This document shows positions 54,892-63,800 of a stretch of DNA of 64,000 nt, piece after piece (within the stretch, counting starts at the first letter, position 1; each line of letters starts with the position of its first letter). Below the pieces are notes generated by a model. The model had not been told where the DNA came from. It saw only the letters and a program-made list of their open reading frames with translations, and did no database searches. Source of the stretch: CBDCWA01 sp965223255 (GTDB lineage: Bacteria; Pseudomonadota; Alphaproteobacteria; Rhizobiales; Hyphomicrobiaceae); contig CBDCWA010000002.1 of the NCBI GenBank assembly GCA_965223255.1, positions 682,001 to 746,000 on the forward strand. The letters are read 5' to 3'. The position numbers were made by a program, and so were the translations under genes.

Positions 54892-57294
54892 TCAGGGTTT
54901 GGTGCGGGCGTCTTGCGCTTCGGCGATGCGGTCGGAGAGGTCCGCAATCCGAACAGGCAGTTTGAAAACGTGAAGACCGAGGGGGCTTAGCGCATCATTT
55001 ATGGCACTAGAAATGGCAGCCGGGGCACCGAGGTAACCAGATTCGCCGGAGCCTTTCTGACCGAGCACCGAGTAGGGCGATGGCGTAACATGCTTGACGA
55101 TATCAACCTTCGGTACCTCATGGGACGACGGCAGCAAATAGTCCATAAACGATTGTGCGATCAGCTGACCTTGATCATCATAGCGAAACTCTTCGAGCAG
55201 CGCTGCGCCGATCCCATGTGCGATCCCACCGAGCGTCATACCCTTGACGATATGCGGGTTTATCACGGTTCCGCAGTCATGACCGATCACATAGCGCTTG
55301 AATTCCGGCTTGGCGATGATGGGATCGAAGGCCAGAAGCAGGCAATGGAACTCAAAGGAATGACAGGGATACATCTGCACCCGGCCCTCTGAATCGGGTA
55401 GGACACCGCCCGTTGGTACATTGTAGACGTCGCTTACCTCAAGGCCCGGCTCCTCACCGTCCGGCAGGAGATGGAAATGACGGTGGCCGAGCGTCACCAT
55501 ATCCATCCAGGTGAGAGTTTGTGCACCATCGCCGGTGCTCAGCGTGCCTTCAGCGTAGGTCACAGCATCCGGCGCGCATCCGAATTGTTTGGCAGCAATT
55601 CGCCGCATTTTTGCTTTCAGCTTGTTTGCAGCGTTGTATGCAGCCCCGCCAAGCATGATGGCCATGCGGCTGCCGACAGGCGAATTCGACGGCAGACTGG
55701 TCAATGAATCGGTGCGCACAATCCGGATGTTGTCGGGATCGATTTCCAAGACTTCCCCAATAACGGTCGCGGCCAGCGTTTCATGGCCTTGACCGGAAGA
55801 AGTCGTGTGGATGGTCGCGGTAATATGGCCGACACCATCGATGCTGATGCGACAGGAATCCATCCACGTCGTGGTCGTATTGGCAGGGTTCAATAGCGGT
55901 TCAAAAGAGGAATTGCCACCTGAGGGCTCAAGGCAGGCAGAAATACCGATTCCCGCCATTTGACCTTCGCTGCGCAAGCGGTCGCGCTCTGCGACGAGTT
56001 CTGGCCAATTCACTTCGGCCAGCACTTTATCGGCGACGGCATGATAGTCACCGCTGTCATATCGTGTGCCGCTTGGTATCAAGTATGGAAATTCATCGCT
56101 GCGAATGAAATTGCGCTTACGCACCTCTATCCGGTCGAGATCGAGCGCCTCCGCGACCCTATCGATTGCCGTTTCGATGGCGTAGTTGGTCGGTGATTGG
56201 CCAAATCCGCGCACGGCTTCCTGCACGGCTTTGTTGGTGGTGACGGAGACGGCATGATATTGCGCGCTCTCGATGCGGTAGGGCCCAACAATCGCACCAA
56301 CCGGCTTGCCGAGCTGAAACGGTGCCCGTCCCGCATAACCGCCAACGGTGTCGAGGGCACGCATTTTCATGGATTTGATCAGCCCTTCCTCATTATAGGC
56401 AACTGACACATCGAAAATGCGGTCTGGTCCATGCGCATCGCCAGCGCGCATGTTTTCGAGGCGATCTTCGATCAGCCGCACCGGCCGACACAGCAGACGC
56501 GAGAGATAGGCTGTCAGCACCGTGTGCTTGATGCCGCGCTTAACGCCATAGCTGCCACCGACATCGACGTCTTGATGAACCCGAACATTGTTTGCTGGTA
56601 TCCGCAACGCTCGTGCGATTTGGTCGGCGTATTTGGGCATTTGGATCGATGCCCAAACGTCTAGGATTTCGCGCCACGGATCCCACGATGCCATCACCCC
56701 GAACGTTTCGATGGGCACCGTTGAACTGCGCCCCCACTGCACGCGAAACTCCAGTGAATGCGGGCTTTCCGCGAAGTGTTTATCGACCTCTCCCCAAACG
56801 AAGGTTCGATCGAGCAATACATTCGAGCCATGCTCGGGATGGACTGGCGTGCTCGATGGATCGTAGGCCTTTTCCGCATCCATCACGAAGTCGAGCGGTT
56901 CGGCATCGACGACCACGACTTCGGCGGCGTCTTCAGCGATGGCGCGGCTATCAGCAACAACCGCTGCGACCCACTCGCCGCAATACCGGATCTGATTGAC
57001 GGCCAGCGGAAAGCGGCGAACGTTGGGCGTATCAAGCCCATTCATCAGCGGTTCGACACCTTGGGCAAGTTCGGCACCGGTCAGCACGTGATGAACACCA
57101 GGCACGGCAAGTGCCGCTGCAGTATCGATCGATTTGATACGCGCTGCCGGCACGTCAGAGGCGACAAGGGCGACATGCAGCGCGCCGTCGTTTGGCACAT
57201 CAGCAATGTATTTGCCGTTGCCAACCACGAACCGGCGATCCTCGCGTACCCGACGATCGCGTGAGACATATTTCAACGGGCCATCCGCACTCAT
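54892..57294 (-). CDS. Molybdenum hydroxylase large subunit (CoxL-like, xanthine dehydrogenase family)
   Basis: This 800-residue protein has the fold of CoxL/XdhB: GNGKYIADVPNDGALHVALVASDVPAARI at the N-terminus, DVGGSYGVKRG, the loop VRGFGQSPTNYAIETAIDR and ATVIGEVLEIDPDNIRIVRTDS. The catalytic Glu lies in KGSGESGYLGAP. The loop reads AVRGFGQ rather than the form-I CO dehydrogenase AYRCSFR, so it is not a CO dehydrogenase. It binds the molybdenum cofactor and probably hydroxylates a heteroaromatic ring or aldehyde. It overlaps the iron-sulfur subunit by four bases. Confidence 0.92.
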   Translation of the reverse strand: MSADGPLKYVSRDRRVREDRRFVVGNGKYIADVPNDGALHVALVASDVPAARIKSIDTAAALAVPGVHHVLTGAELAQGVEPLMNGLDTPNVRRFPLAVNQIRYCGEWVAAVVADSRAIAEDAAEVVVVDAEPLDFVMDAEKAYDPSSTPVHPEHGSNVLLDRTFVWGEVDKHFAESPHSLEFRVQWGRSSTVPIETFGVMASWDPWREILDVWASIQMPKYADQIARALRIPANNVRVHQDVDVGGSYGVKRGIKHTVLTAYLSRLLCRPVRLIEDRLENMRAGDAHGPDRIFDVSVAYNEEGLIKSMKMRALDTVGGYAGRAPFQLGKPVGAIVGPYRIESAQYHAVSVTTNKAVQEAVRGFGQSPTNYAIETAIDRVAEALDLDRIEVRKRNFIRSDEFPYLIPSGTRYDSGDYHAVADKVLAEVNWPELVAERDRLRSEGQMAGIGISACLEPSGGNSSFEPLLNPANTTTTWMDSCRISIDGVGHITATIHTTSSGQGHETLAATVIGEVLEIDPDNIRIVRTDSLTSLPSNSPVGSRMAIMLGGAAYNAANKLKAKMRRIAAKQFGCAPDAVTYAEGTLSTGDGAQTLTWMDMVTLGHRHFHLLPDGEEPGLEVSDVYNVPTGGVLPDSEGRVQMYPCHSFEFHCLLLAFDPIIAKPEFKRYVIGHDCGTVINPHIVKGMTLGGIAHGIGAALLEEFRYDDQGQLIAQSFMDYLLPSSHEVPKVDIVKHVTPSPYSVLGQKGSGESGYLGAPAAISSAINDALSPLGLHVFKLPVRIADLSDRIAEAQDARTKP

Positions 57295-57788
57295 GACGTT
57301 GCCCCTTCGTCATCCACGTTACGCCCTCTAAGTCGCTCTGCTGCAAGCGCAATAGCTTCCACGATCTGTCCATAGCCGGTGCAACGACAGAGGTTGGCGG
57401 AGATCGCATCAACGATCTCCTCGCGGCTGGGCGACAGATTTTTCTGCAGCAGCGCATGGCCCGCCAGCACCATGCCAGGCGTGCAATAACCGCATTGCAT
57501 GCCATGGGTCTCACAAAACGAATCCTGCAATACGCTTAATTCGCCTGGGACAGGTGCGATACCTTCAATGGTCGTAATGTCATAACCATCGCCTTGCACC
57601 GCAAACATCAAACACGAGCGTGCTGGCTCGCCGTCAATCAACACCGTGCAGGCGCCGCAAACACCATGCTCGCAGCCGGCATGTGTCCCCGTAAGTCCGA
57701 GTTTTTCGCGCAGGCAATCGAGCAACGTCATCCGCGCCTCGACATCGACGTCCTGTTGCCGCCCATTGACTGTCAATTCGACTTTCAC
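57291..57788 (-). CDS. Molybdenum hydroxylase [2Fe-2S] subunit (CoxS-like)
   Basis: This 165-residue subunit has two clusters. The plant-ferredoxin site is CEHGVCGACTVLIDGEPARSC, and the helical domain has CGYCTPGM and LCRCTGYGQIVEAI. ELTVNGRQQDVDVEARMTLLDCLRE starts it. It passes electrons from the molybdenum centre to FAD. It overlaps both neighbours by four bases. Confidence 0.95.
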   Translation of the reverse strand: MKVELTVNGRQQDVDVEARMTLLDCLREKLGLTGTHAGCEHGVCGACTVLIDGEPARSCLMFAVQGDGYDITTIEGIAPVPGELSVLQDSFCETHGMQCGYCTPGMVLAGHALLQKNLSPSREEIVDAISANLCRCTGYGQIVEAIALAAERLRGRNVDDEGATS

Positions 57789-58663
57789 GCAACCGCTCCT
57801 TTGGCGCCCGCAATGGCATCCATGATTGCTTTTTTGACGAGCGCACCCGCAGCACGTCGCCGGTAGGTCGGGGAGGCGTGCGGATCGGTCATGATTTCCA
57901 ACGCCTCGATGCCACCGGAAACGGCGTCATCGATGCGCTGTGCCGAAAGATCGCTGCCGACCAACGCTTCGCCAATCGACGTCAGGGCCGTCGGTATCGG
58001 TGTCGCCCCCCCAACGCCCACCGCCAGAGCGCAACAGCGACCATCCTCATCCAGCGCGACTTGTGCAGCCGCGGCGACCAGCGCAAAGTCACTGCGGCGC
58101 GATGCAACTTCATGAAAACCGACACCTACGCGGCTCTGCGACCAAACCGGGAACCGCAACTCTGTTATACAGTCGCCGGCTGCCGCAATCGTTGTCATTG
58201 GCCCGAGAAAAAATGCTGCTGCTGGCGTTTCGCATTCGCCATCGATATTGCGCGTGACAATTGAACCGCCAAGGGTTGCAAGGACCAAGGGCACTTCGGC
58301 TGCCGGATCGGCGTTGGCCACGCTGCCCCCGAAAGTACCTCGGCTGCGTGTTGGCGGATGGCCGACCCAGGGCATCACGGCACTTAACAGCGGCAATTTC
58401 TGTTTAATAAGCCCGCTTCTTTCGGCTGCGATCTGCCGCGTTGTGCCACCGATCTGAACGTAGGAGGGGCCATCCGAAATCCCGTTGATGTCATCGAGCC
58501 GTCCGATGTCAATCAGTTTGCTCGGCCGCGCAAGGCGCATGGCCATCATTGGAACGAGCGTCTGCCCGCCGGCAATCAGTCGGGCGTCGTCATCGCTCGC
58601 CAGGAGCTGACAGGCCTCATCGACTGAGCGAGCGCGGACATAATCAAACGGGGCAGGCTTCAC
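57785..58663 (-). CDS. Molybdenum hydroxylase FAD subunit (CoxM-like)
   Basis: This 292-residue subunit has the FAD-binding type 2 pattern: LIAGGQTLVPMMAMRLARPSKLIDIGRL and MPWVGHPPTRSRGTFGGSVANADPAAEVPLVLATLGG. The C-terminal CO_deh_flav_C-like part ends in YRRRAAGALVKKA. It is the first gene of the operon, which runs medium-small-large subunit, amidohydrolase and UbiD. Confidence 0.93.
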   Translation of the reverse strand: MKPAPFDYVRARSVDEACQLLASDDDARLIAGGQTLVPMMAMRLARPSKLIDIGRLDDINGISDGPSYVQIGGTTRQIAAERSGLIKQKLPLLSAVMPWVGHPPTRSRGTFGGSVANADPAAEVPLVLATLGGSIVTRNIDGECETPAAAFFLGPMTTIAAAGDCITELRFPVWSQSRVGVGFHEVASRRSDFALVAAAAQVALDEDGRCCALAVGVGGATPIPTALTSIGEALVGSDLSAQRIDDAVSGGIEALEIMTDPHASPTYRRRAAGALVKKAIMDAIAGAKGAVA

Positions 58664-58824
58664 CAGGTAACTCTTGGGTTGTGGACGAGACTTGGCGGCA
58701 ATGAACGCTCAAGCCGCGTGTCGGGCCGCATCCGCCGGACATTAGAAATTGTCATCAAAGCCGTCAATGCGCGCCCATGCCCCACGCGGTCCGGCCACCG
58801 GGAGATTTCCGGGCGGATTGCGGC

Positions 58825-60606
58825 TCAACGTCCAGCAGCATAGCCCTGCATACCGCGCGGGTTCGCAGCAGCTTTAAGGAAGGGCCCATCGATCTTCGCC
58901 GCCGATAGCCGGCCTTCGCTCCATACCCCGCTCAACATCACCGTATGGCCGCGCCGCGCTAACGCCTCACGGGTTTTTTGTGGCAAGCGCTCCTCCACGA
59001 CCAGTAGCCCCGGACTAGCATTGCGCGGCCAGAATGAACTTGGAATGTCTTCGATATGCCATGCCGGTGCATCGATGGCTTCTTGCAGATTGTGACCGGC
59101 ATGCAGATGCCTCAGAAGCAATTGCGAATTCCATTGGTCTTGCTGGTCGCCACCTGGCGTGCCCCACACCATACCCGGTTCGCCGTCGCGTAACGCCATG
59201 CTCACCGAGAGCGTGGAGCGCGGCCGCTTGCCGGGCGCCAGCGTGCTTGGGTGATCCTCCTCAAGCCAGAACATTTGTGCACGGGTGCCGAGCGGGAAAC
59301 CAAGATCCGGGATCACGGGTGATGATTGCAACCAGCCGCCGGACGGCGTGGCGGTGAACATGTTGCCATCTTTGTCGATAATATCGATATGGCAGGTATC
59401 TCCCTTGGTATCGCCCATGCGCCCGACCGTTGGCTCTCCAGCGCCAGCGCCGGCATCGGCCGGGCTTTCAGCATAAATGATCCGCCCGTTATACCCCTCG
59501 ATTTTGCCGGGGCGTAACGCCAGTGACGCCGCGTTCATGTCTACGAGTTTGCTGCGCTCTGCATTGTAGGCATCTGACAGCAATGTATCCATCGGCACGT
59601 CAACGAAATCAGGATCACCATAAAAAGCTTCTCGGTCGGCATAAGCGAGCTTGGCACATTCGACCCATAGATGAATAAAATCGGCATCCGTTGGATCGAT
59701 GCGATCAAGACCGAATTGTTTGAGGAGTGCCAGTTGCCCTAACAGCACCGGGCTTTGCGACCAAGGCCCAGGTTTATAGATCGTCAAACCCGCGTAGTCG
59801 AATGACAGTGGTGCTTCGATGCTGGCGCGCCACCCAGCCATATCAGCGCCCGTCAATACACCCTTGTGGCGCCGGCCGCTGACATCCATGACTTCGTTCT
59901 CGCGGCAATAGCGGTCAATCGTCTCGGCAACAAACCCCTCGGACCACGCTTTTAGGGCGCGCGCGATTTCTGCTTCTCGGCCGCCGCCACCTGCTTCGGC
60001 TTCTTCGAGAATCCGCAGATACGTTGCGCCATGTTGCGGATTGCGAAACTGGCTGCCAGGCGCCGGGACGTTGCCGTGCGGCAGATAGAGTTCCGCCGAG
60101 CTTGTCCAATGCGCCTTGAAAAGATCAGCGACAGTCGAAATCGTATCGCAGATTTGCGGCACCAACGGATAGCCGTTGGTCGCATAACCGATCGCTGGTG
60201 TTAACACGTCGCGCAGGCGCATTGAGCCATAGTGTTCCAACAACAGCATATAGGCCGGAAAGCTGCCCGGGATACACGGCGCCAGCAGGCCCGTCCCAGG
60301 CACCAGATCTAGCCCGCAGTGATCCTTGTAATGCGACAGCGTAGCGCCGGCCGGCGCCGGGCCCTGACCGCAAATCACTTCCGGTTTGCCCCGCCGTTTA
60401 TCAAATACCAGGATCGGTACGTCGCCGAGCGGCCCGTTGAGATGGGGTTCGACCACCTGCAGAGTCAATGCCGTAGCAACCCCTGCATCAAAGGCATTGC
60501 CGCCCTTTTCCAGGATCGACATGCCGACCGCACTCGCCAGCCAATGGGTGGAGGCCACCACGCCAAAGGTTCCGGTTAACTCAGGCCTGGTCGTAAATGC
60601 GCGCAT
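58825..60606 (-). CDS. Gamma-glutamyltransferase-family protein
   Basis: This 593-residue protein is an Ntn-hydrolase of the GGT family. It has VASTHWLASAVGMSILEKGGNAFDAGVATALTLQVVEP at the N-terminus and the autocleavage nucleophile in KGDTCHIDIIDKDGN (Thr404). PSGGWLQSSPVIPDLGFPLGTR is also present. There is no signal peptide, and the family's substrate-binding Arg regions were not confirmed. It lies 162 bases upstream of the molybdenum hydroxylase operon on the same strand. It could act on gamma-glutamyl conjugates of the pathway substrate, which is speculation. Confidence 0.85.
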   Translation of the reverse strand: MRAFTTRPELTGTFGVVASTHWLASAVGMSILEKGGNAFDAGVATALTLQVVEPHLNGPLGDVPILVFDKRRGKPEVICGQGPAPAGATLSHYKDHCGLDLVPGTGLLAPCIPGSFPAYMLLLEHYGSMRLRDVLTPAIGYATNGYPLVPQICDTISTVADLFKAHWTSSAELYLPHGNVPAPGSQFRNPQHGATYLRILEEAEAGGGGREAEIARALKAWSEGFVAETIDRYCRENEVMDVSGRRHKGVLTGADMAGWRASIEAPLSFDYAGLTIYKPGPWSQSPVLLGQLALLKQFGLDRIDPTDADFIHLWVECAKLAYADREAFYGDPDFVDVPMDTLLSDAYNAERSKLVDMNAASLALRPGKIEGYNGRIIYAESPADAGAGAGEPTVGRMGDTKGDTCHIDIIDKDGNMFTATPSGGWLQSSPVIPDLGFPLGTRAQMFWLEEDHPSTLAPGKRPRSTLSVSMALRDGEPGMVWGTPGGDQQDQWNSQLLLRHLHAGHNLQEAIDAPAWHIEDIPSSFWPRNASPGLLVVEERLPQKTREALARRGHTVMLSGVWSEGRLSAAKIDGPFLKAAANPRGMQGYAAGR

Positions 60607-60781
60607 GTGATGATAATCCCTGCTATTGTCTGACTTGCCAGGTTCGCATGACTGCGGAATGCTTGAGAAGATTGAGAGTGACTAAAGCACGAACGCGCTT
60701 GAGTTTCCAGCGACTGGCCGCAAGTGTATGCCAACAGGGACGTTTCCGAACGGACAAAAAGGACCCCATAAGGAGAACGGC

Positions 60782-61777
60782 GTGAGCGCTGAAATTCGAG
60801 CATTGGTGTTGAGGGAAACGGATGGCAACGTAACCGCCGCGATTGAGCAGCTATCGGAAGATAATCTGCCCGATGGCGATGTAACGGTGGACGTGGCCTA
60901 TTCCACACTCAATTATAAGGATGCGATGGTCATCAAGGGCATTGGCCGCTTAGTGCGCAATTACCCGCATGTGCCCGGGATCGACTTCGCCGGCACAGTC
61001 CGTCAGTCCAGTCATCCAAAATACAGCGCCGGCGATGACGTTATTTTGACAGGCTGGCGCGTCGGTGAGGCGCATTGGGGTGGCTATGGTGAACGCGCGC
61101 GCGTGAAGGGCGATTGGCTGGTTCCGATGCCGCCTGGGCTTGATACCGCCAAGTCAATGACCATCGGAACGGCGGGCTTTACGTCGATGCTGGCGGCGGA
61201 AGAATTACGTATCCAGGGCGTGACACCGGACGCGGGACCGATTGTTGTGACCGGCGCGACGGGTGGTGTCGGAAGTGTAGCGGTAGTGATCCTGGCAAAG
61301 CGCGGGTTTGAAGTGCACGCAGTCACCGGCAAGATCGACGCCGAAGGCTATTTGCGCCAACTGGGCGCCAAACAAATCATCACCCGCAACGAACTGGAAG
61401 ATGCCGAACAAAAGCCCTTGTTGACGGAGCGTTGGGCCGGTTGCGTTGATACGGTTGGCGGCAGAAGTTTGACGTCCGTATTAGCGCAGCTCAAGTATCA
61501 CGGGTGTGTTGCGGCATGTGGGTTGGCAGGTGGGCCAGCCTTGAAGTCAACGGTCATTCCGTTTCTGCTACGCGGCGTGAAGTTGGTCGGGATCGATTCC
61601 GTCATGTGCCCGTTCGAGCGTCGCGCTGCTGCTTGGCAGGCGATTGCCAATGAGGTCTCGAAGGATCATTTGGATGAGATGGTGAACGTGATTGGGCTTG
61701 GCGATTTGCCGCGATGTGCAGATGACATCCTGGCCGGCCGGGTCAAAGGGCGGCTGGTTGTCGATCTTGCCAAATAG
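60782..61777 (+). CDS. AcuI/YhdH-family NADPH-dependent MDR oxidoreductase
   Basis: The protein is 331 residues from GTG 60782 (GGAGAACGGC upstream; the frame extends 54 bases left). It is a medium-chain dehydrogenase: YSTLNYKDAMVIKGIGRLVRNYPHVPGIDFAG, GDDVILTGWRVGEAHWGGYGERARV, the nucleotide-binding VTGATGGVGSVAVVILAKRGF and WAGCVDTVGG. This is the YhdH/YhfP/AcuI (acryloyl-CoA reductase) group; there are no zinc ligands. No DMSP-lyase gene is visible, so a specific role in acrylate use cannot be claimed. Confidence 0.88.
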   Translation: MSAEIRALVLRETDGNVTAAIEQLSEDNLPDGDVTVDVAYSTLNYKDAMVIKGIGRLVRNYPHVPGIDFAGTVRQSSHPKYSAGDDVILTGWRVGEAHWGGYGERARVKGDWLVPMPPGLDTAKSMTIGTAGFTSMLAAEELRIQGVTPDAGPIVVTGATGGVGSVAVVILAKRGFEVHAVTGKIDAEGYLRQLGAKQIITRNELEDAEQKPLLTERWAGCVDTVGGRSLTSVLAQLKYHGCVAACGLAGGPALKSTVIPFLLRGVKLVGIDSVMCPFERRAAAWQAIANEVSKDHLDEMVNVIGLGDLPRCADDILAGRVKGRLVVDLAK

Positions 61778-61821
61778 GCGACCGCTATAGTGTATGCTGA
61801 AATTTGATGAGGATGTCACAG

Positions 61822-62910
61822 ATGGGAGACTTTCGCACATTCCACAATGCAAAGCGCGAGCCGGCCCGGCCGTTAAGCCCGGTGGTTGACCCGGCCGCCT
61901 GGATGGGGGCTGATCTCGGTGGTATCGAGAATTGGAGCTACACCCTGACGCATGCAGATTGCGATGAAATCCGCACCGCAATTGATGGCTGTAAGAAATC
62001 TGGTATTGCGCTTAGTGATCTCGAGTGCGGTCATTTTCACCTGGAGACGGTCGCCGACCTCATGCGCGATGTGCGTGAAGAATTGCGCAACGGTCGCGGT
62101 ATCGTGATGCTGCGCGGTTTTCCTGTCGATCAGCTAACGCGCGAAGAGGCCGCCATCGGGTTCATGGGCCTTGGGGCGCACCTGGGGCGCACGATGCCAC
62201 AAAACAAATTCGGCCACGTCTTAGGGCACGTTACGGACTTGGGCGGCAGCTATGCCAGTCCGAAGACGCGCGGTTATATGACCAAAGATGAGATGCGGTT
62301 TCATTCTGACGCCTGCGATTATGTCGGATTGCTAAGCCTGCGCACCTCTAAGAGCGGTGGCCAAAGCCGGGTGTGCAGCTCCGTTGCCATCTACAATCAC
62401 ATACTGGAGACCAGACCGGAGTTGGCAAAACTGTTGTGCGAGAACTATTACCGCTCTCGCTCCGGTGAGATTAACCCGGGCGAGAAGGGTTGGATCGTCC
62501 AGCCCGTATTTTGGTTTCACGACGGTTACTTCAGTGCCGTCGGCGCCGGCGCTGCGATTGATAAGGCGCAGGACTTGCCGGACGTTCCCAAAATGTCGCC
62601 AGCCCAAAAGGAGGCACTTGAGCTCTATCGCCAGCTGGCGCATGAGTTTTCTGCTGATATTCCCTTTGCCGTGGGAGATATACAGTTTCTGAACAATTTC
62701 GTCATGCTCCACACCCGCCGGGCATACGAGGATTGGCCTGAGGTTGCTCGCAAGCGCCACTTGCTCCGGGTTTGGTTAAGTGATCCCGAAAGCCGGCCTA
62801 TACCACCCGAGCATCGTGCCGGTCGCAGCGGCCAGGGCGTTGTGTTGAAGGGCGTCGAAAGAAATGCACCGTTGTATCTGGACCGAGAGGCCGATGCGGC
62901 CCAGGCCTGA
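61822..62910 (+). CDS. TauD/TfdA-family Fe(II)/2-oxoglutarate dioxygenase
   Basis: The protein is about 362 residues; ATG 61822 has GAGG nine bases upstream, and ATGs at 61807 and 61813 are alternatives. The 2-His-1-Asp metal site is visible: MRFHSDACDYVGLLSLR (His-x-Asp) and, distally, VMLHTRRAYEDW with the 2-oxoglutarate Arg in RHLLRVWL. The N-terminal RGIVMLRGFPVDQ and GRTMPQN are family features. Members hydroxylate sulfonates, carnitine-like compounds or peptides. It follows the AcuI-like gene by 44 bases and may be co-transcribed. Confidence 0.9.
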   Translation: MGDFRTFHNAKREPARPLSPVVDPAAWMGADLGGIENWSYTLTHADCDEIRTAIDGCKKSGIALSDLECGHFHLETVADLMRDVREELRNGRGIVMLRGFPVDQLTREEAAIGFMGLGAHLGRTMPQNKFGHVLGHVTDLGGSYASPKTRGYMTKDEMRFHSDACDYVGLLSLRTSKSGGQSRVCSSVAIYNHILETRPELAKLLCENYYRSRSGEINPGEKGWIVQPVFWFHDGYFSAVGAGAAIDKAQDLPDVPKMSPAQKEALELYRQLAHEFSADIPFAVGDIQFLNNFVMLHTRRAYEDWPEVARKRHLLRVWLSDPESRPIPPEHRAGRSGQGVVLKGVERNAPLYLDREADAAQA

Positions 62911-63149
62911 GTGGGTGCGGCGCCTGGTGCTGTCGGTCTTTGTTTAACCAAAACGTTTGTGTAAGCTAATAATTCATCGCACCGAAAGGCGTACCATTTG
63001 GGCTGCAATTGCCGGCTCTGGCCTGTTGCCGAGCGGGCTCACTCGATCTGGTATGTTTGTATACAGCGGAAATGGTGGTGGATTCGATCGATGCCGGTAC
63101 CTAGACTTGCGAATGCGCAATTGTATCGGCCAACCAACGGAGAAGAACC

Positions 63150-63800
63150 TTGAACGTTGAAAAGGGTGTTTTGGTTTTGAGTGCGGATGCCTTCATCACC
63201 GGTGAGATCCACCGCTGTCGGCGTGTCGAGGTTTATGGCTACATTGACGGTCGCGTCGCGACCGAACAATTGATCATTCATCAGGGTGGACGCTTGTATG
63301 GCACTGTAAGCACGTCCGACGCCCAGGTAAGCGGTGATATTCAGGGCGACATCACCGTCAACAAGTTGTTGGATATCAAGAGTGTTGGCGCTGTTAGCGG
63401 CAATGTCCGATATGGCCAGCTTGCGATGCAACCAGGCGGCGATTTAAGCGCCGAGCTAACCAATGTTCCGCCGTCCCTGGCAGGTGATCTGGAAGTCTCT
63501 GTCACGCGTGGCGGCACGGTTACGATCACTACCGTCGACTTGACGGCGATCGACCCTGATGACGCCCCGGCCGATCTGACATTCACGGTCTCGGAAGAAC
63601 GCGGCGGTATGATCGTTCTGAGCGATGATACTGCCACAGGCATCTCGCAATTCACCCAAGCTGATTTGGAAGCCAATAAGGTTTGCTTCAAGCATGACGG
63701 CTCTGGCGGAAGTTATGCCAGCTTCAAGGCAATGGTGGCCGATGACGACGGCGCCACTTCGGGCAAGGCACAAACGGTAAATGTGCGCGTGAACAACTAA
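63150..63800 (+). CDS. Bactofilin fused to a cadherin/CSPG-like repeat
   Basis: The protein is 216 residues from TTG 63150 with GGAG seven bases upstream. Residues 1-105 are a bactofilin (polymer-forming) beta-helix: VLSADAFITGEIHRCRRVEVYGYIDGRV, LIIHQGGRLYGTVSTSDAQVSGDIQGD and VGAVSGNVRYGQLAMQPGG. Residues 110-216 form a separate beta domain like CSPG/cadherin repeats (LTAIDPDDAPADLTFTVSEERGGMIVL, ISQFTQADLEANKVCFKHDG, SFKAMVADDDGATSGKAQTV). Bactofilins are cytoplasmic, whereas these repeats are usually extracellular. No signal peptide is seen. The 239 bases upstream contain no gene. Confidence 0.8.
   Translation: MNVEKGVLVLSADAFITGEIHRCRRVEVYGYIDGRVATEQLIIHQGGRLYGTVSTSDAQVSGDIQGDITVNKLLDIKSVGAVSGNVRYGQLAMQPGGDLSAELTNVPPSLAGDLEVSVTRGGTVTITTVDLTAIDPDDAPADLTFTVSEERGGMIVLSDDTATGISQFTQADLEANKVCFKHDGSGGSYASFKAMVADDDGATSGKAQTVNVRVNN

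Noticed and set aside
54892..58663. Aerobic carbon monoxide dehydrogenase
   Set aside because: The large subunit lacks the form-I loop AYRCSFR that marks CO dehydrogenase.
60782..61777. DMSP/acrylate pathway assignment for the AcuI-like gene
   Set aside because: No DMSP lyase or demethylase gene is in the window; the family also includes general quinone/enoyl reductases.
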